A model generated the notes under the pieces. The model was not told where the DNA came from and searched no databases. It worked only from the letters and a program-made list of their open reading frames with translations. The position numbers and the translations under genes were made by a program. A stretch of DNA of 64,000 nucleotides from LMUY01 sp965198895 (GTDB lineage: Bacteria; Pseudomonadota; Alphaproteobacteria; Acetobacterales; Acetobacteraceae): positions 3,720,001-3,784,000 of the forward strand of contig OZ240676.1 of NCBI GenBank assembly GCA_965198895.1, in the 5' to 3' direction. Each line of letters opens with the position of its first letter. Within the stretch, counting starts at the first letter, position 1. Below are positions 62,056 through 64,000 of this stretch, in pieces.

Positions 62056-62891
62056 GCTTGGACGGCCCAGGCCGGGTCGCGCACCAGCACCGGCAGCACC
62101 GGCTTGGGATGGGTCAGCGAGGGCATGCAGCGCAGCAGCCCCTGCGTGTAGGGATGGCGTGCCCGGGTCAGTTCGCCGGCGCCGAGGTCTTCCACCACTT
62201 GCCCGGCATACATCACCGCGACCCGGTCGCAGAAATGGCCGACCAGCGGCAGGTCGTGGCTGATCAGCACCAGGCCCATGCCGCGGCGGGACACCAGGTC
62301 CTCGATCAGGCGCAGGATCTCGGCCTGCACGCTGGCATCCAGGGCGCTGGTGGGCTCGTCGGCGATCAGCAGTTCGGGGTCGGGCGCCAGCATGATCGCG
62401 ATCATCACGCGCTGGCCCATGCCACCCGAGAGTTCGTGTGGATACAGCCCGGCCACGCGTGCCGGGTCGCGGATCTGCACCTGGCTCAACAGGTCCACCG
62501 CACCCGCGCGCGCCTGGCGCCAGGTGCCGCCCTTGTGCGCGCGCCAGGCTTCGGCGATCTGGTCGCCGGCCGTCATGATCGGGTTGAGCGAGTATTTCGG
62601 GTCCTGCAGCACCAACCCGGCCCGCCGCCCGCGGATGCGGCGCATGGTGCGCTCCGACGCCGTCAGCACGTCGACGCCGTCGAAGCTCAGCCGCTTGGCG
62701 GTGACCTGGGCGTTGCCGGGCAACAGCTTGAGGATGGCGCGCGCGGTCAGCGATTTGCCGGAGCCGCTCTCGCCCACGATACCGAATTTCTCCCGTCCCA
62801 CCGTCAGCGAGACCCCCCGGACGGCTTCGGCCAGGCCGGAGGGGGTGCGGAAGGCGATGCGGAGGTCTTCGATCGCCACGAACTCAGCCAT
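62052..62891 (-). CDS. Oligopeptide ABC transporter ATPase, DppD/OppD-like
   Basis: A 279-residue ABC ATPase. Walker A is GESGSGKSLT, the Q-loop LVLQDPKYSLNP, the signature LSGGMGQR, and Walker B LLIADEPTSALD. The C-terminal tail (HPYTQGLLRCMPSL) is the oligopeptide-family extension. The start MAEFVAIEDLRIAF overlaps the permease stop by 8 bases. With the partner ATPase it would power import of peptides or similar solutes. Confidence 0.9.
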   Translation of the reverse strand: MAEFVAIEDLRIAFRTPSGLAEAVRGVSLTVGREKFGIVGESGSGKSLTARAILKLLPGNAQVTAKRLSFDGVDVLTASERTMRRIRGRRAGLVLQDPKYSLNPIMTAGDQIAEAWRAHKGGTWRQARAGAVDLLSQVQIRDPARVAGLYPHELSGGMGQRVMIAIMLAPDPELLIADEPTSALDASVQAEILRLIEDLVSRRGMGLVLISHDLPLVGHFCDRVAVMYAGQVVEDLGAGELTRARHPYTQGLLRCMPSLTHPKPVLPVLVRDPAWAVQA

Positions 62892-63813
62892 GTTTCGGGT
62901 CCAGCACGTCGCGCATTCCGTCGCCCAACAGGTTGAAGGCGAGCGAGGCCAGGAAGATCGCCACACCCGGCGCCGTCGGCACCCACCACTGGTCCAGGAT
63001 GAAGCGTCGCCCGGTCGCGATCATCGCCCCCCATTCTGGCGACGGCGGCTGCGCGCCCATGCCGAGGAAGCCGAGCGCGGCGGCGGTCAGGATGATGGCG
63101 CTCATGTCCAGCGTCATGCGCACCACCAGGCTCGGCACGCAGAGCGGCGCGATATGGTGCAGCACGATCCGCCCCGCCGATGCACCGGTCAGCCGGGCGG
63201 CGGCGATGAAGTCCGTGTTGCGCAGCCCCATGGTTTCGGCGCGCGCCAGCCGGGCGTAGGGTGGCCAGGCGGTCAGCGCGATGGCAGCGACGGCGGAGGG
63301 GATGCCGGGCCGCAGCGCCGCCACGAAGGCGAGCGCCAGGATCAGCCGGGGGAATGCCAGGAAGATGTCGGTCACCCGCATCAGCAGCTTGTCCCAGATC
63401 CCGCCGGCATACCCGGCGACGCACCCCACGGCGAGCCCCAGCGGCGCCACCAGCACCACGACGGCCACCACCATGCCCAGCGTGATCCGCCCGCCGAACA
63501 CGATGCGTGAATAGATGTCGCGGCCGAGTTCGTCGGTGCCGAGCCAGTGCGCCCGCGTGGCGGGGGCGAGCCGGTGCGCCAGGTCCTGCGCCGCCGGGTC
63601 GTGGGTGGCGAGCAGGGGGGCCGCGATGGCGATGGCGACCATGAGCAGCGCCACGATCAGCCCGGCCATGGCCATGCCATTGCGGCGGAACAGCAGCCAC
63701 GCGCGGTAGCGGCGGCCCCAGGCGGCCTGCGAGCGGGATTCGGGCGTCTCGGTCAGAAGCCAGGCGGCGGAGAGGGGCGAGGGCATCGGCCCGACTTTGT
63801 TCGAGTCACGCAT
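62884..63813 (-). CDS. Oligopeptide ABC transporter permease, DppC/OppC-like
   Basis: A 309-residue inner-membrane permease with about six helices. The family signature HWLGTDELGRDIYSRIVFGG precedes the transport domain, and the EAA loop lies around ETMGLRNTDFIAAARLTGAS. The end AFNLLGDGMRDVLDPK is typical of DppC. The start MRDSNKVGPMP is chosen; an ATG at 63786 is possible, and longer frames run into the repeat. The DppB-type permease and binding protein would lie beyond the window's right edge. Confidence 0.88.
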   Translation of the reverse strand: MRDSNKVGPMPSPLSAAWLLTETPESRSQAAWGRRYRAWLLFRRNGMAMAGLIVALLMVAIAIAAPLLATHDPAAQDLAHRLAPATRAHWLGTDELGRDIYSRIVFGGRITLGMVVAVVVLVAPLGLAVGCVAGYAGGIWDKLLMRVTDIFLAFPRLILALAFVAALRPGIPSAVAAIALTAWPPYARLARAETMGLRNTDFIAAARLTGASAGRIVLHHIAPLCVPSLVVRMTLDMSAIILTAAALGFLGMGAQPPSPEWGAMIATGRRFILDQWWVPTAPGVAIFLASLAFNLLGDGMRDVLDPKHG

Positions 63814-63860
63814 GAATGTCACTGTCCGGCCCCGGTGCATCAGGGCAAGCGGATTGGTTC

Positions 63861-63990
63861 CTTCTCCCTCTCCCGCGGGCGGGAGAGGGCCGGGGTGAGG
63901 GTGCGACTCTCGTCGCAAAGTTGGTTTTACGGCTAAGCGGCCCTCACCCCAACCCTCTCCCGTGAAGAACGGGAGAGGGAGAAGGCTCAG
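63861..63990. repeat. REP/BIME-like long inverted repeat, copy 2
   Basis: Outer arms CTTCTCCCTCTCCCG and CGGGAGAGGGAGAAG are perfect inverted repeats; inside are GGGGTGAGGG and CCCTCACCCC, and the right arm again contains GTGAAGAACGGGAGAGG. It matches the unit at 2860-2968. It sits upstream of the permease gene, so it interrupts the presumed importer operon. Confidence 0.82.
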
Positions 63991-64000
63991 TGCGGGTAGG

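Overview
The window is high-GC chromosomal DNA from an alphaproteobacterium, most likely a member of the Acetobacteraceae/Rhodospirillales. That placement is inference. It rests on the secY-adk-rpsM gene order, an ATP12-type F1-ATPase assembly factor, a mitochondrial-type (NDUFS6-like) zinc-finger protein, zinc-free S14, and small secreted proteins of a kind I associate with acetic-acid-bacteria relatives. No rRNA gene is present.

Bases 1-19.6 kb are the transcription/translation supercluster: the 3' end of rpoC with a strong terminator, an Old Yellow Enzyme gene inserted after it, then rpsL-rpsG-tuf (fusA is missing), the S10 and spc ribosomal operons, secY-adk, and rpsM-rpsK-rpoA-rplQ. Genes are tightly packed, often with 4-base stop/start overlaps. 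From 19.6 to 25.6 kb a second compact run carries a secreted protein, rarA, an RluC-type pseudouridine synthase, an AsmA-like protein, an ATP12-type chaperone and acylphosphatase.

From 25.6 to 33.5 kb there are small secreted proteins (two are paralogues), lipB, tRNA-Leu, a malic enzyme fused to a phosphotransacetylase domain, galU, a phosphomannomutase/phosphoglucomutase and pyrF. Bases 33.6-38.1 kb hold a minus-strand chaperone-usher pilus operon of the spore-coat-U (Csu-like) type. Bases 38.4-48.6 kb are mixed: small hypotheticals, an NTF2-like protein, an orphan molybdenum hydroxylase subunit, an MFS carrier, a zeta-class GST, an orphan substrate-binding protein, tRNA-Arg and a lipoprotein hydrolase. 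polA follows; its proofreading site looks dead.

Bases 52.4-58.7 kb form a visibly AT-richer island. Copies of one palindromic repeat (about 65 bp) alternate with single small genes, mostly three-helix membrane proteins, and the run is interrupted by a complete IS66 element with an 8-bp target duplication. The right end returns to core metabolism on the minus strand: an oligopeptide-type ABC importer (permease and two ATPases), an isoaspartyl peptidase, asd and a Gdx/SugE exporter. Peptide uptake followed by beta-aspartyl peptide cleavage is a plausible shared role for the first four of these. The same long inverted repeat (REP/BIME-like) occurs near both ends of the window.
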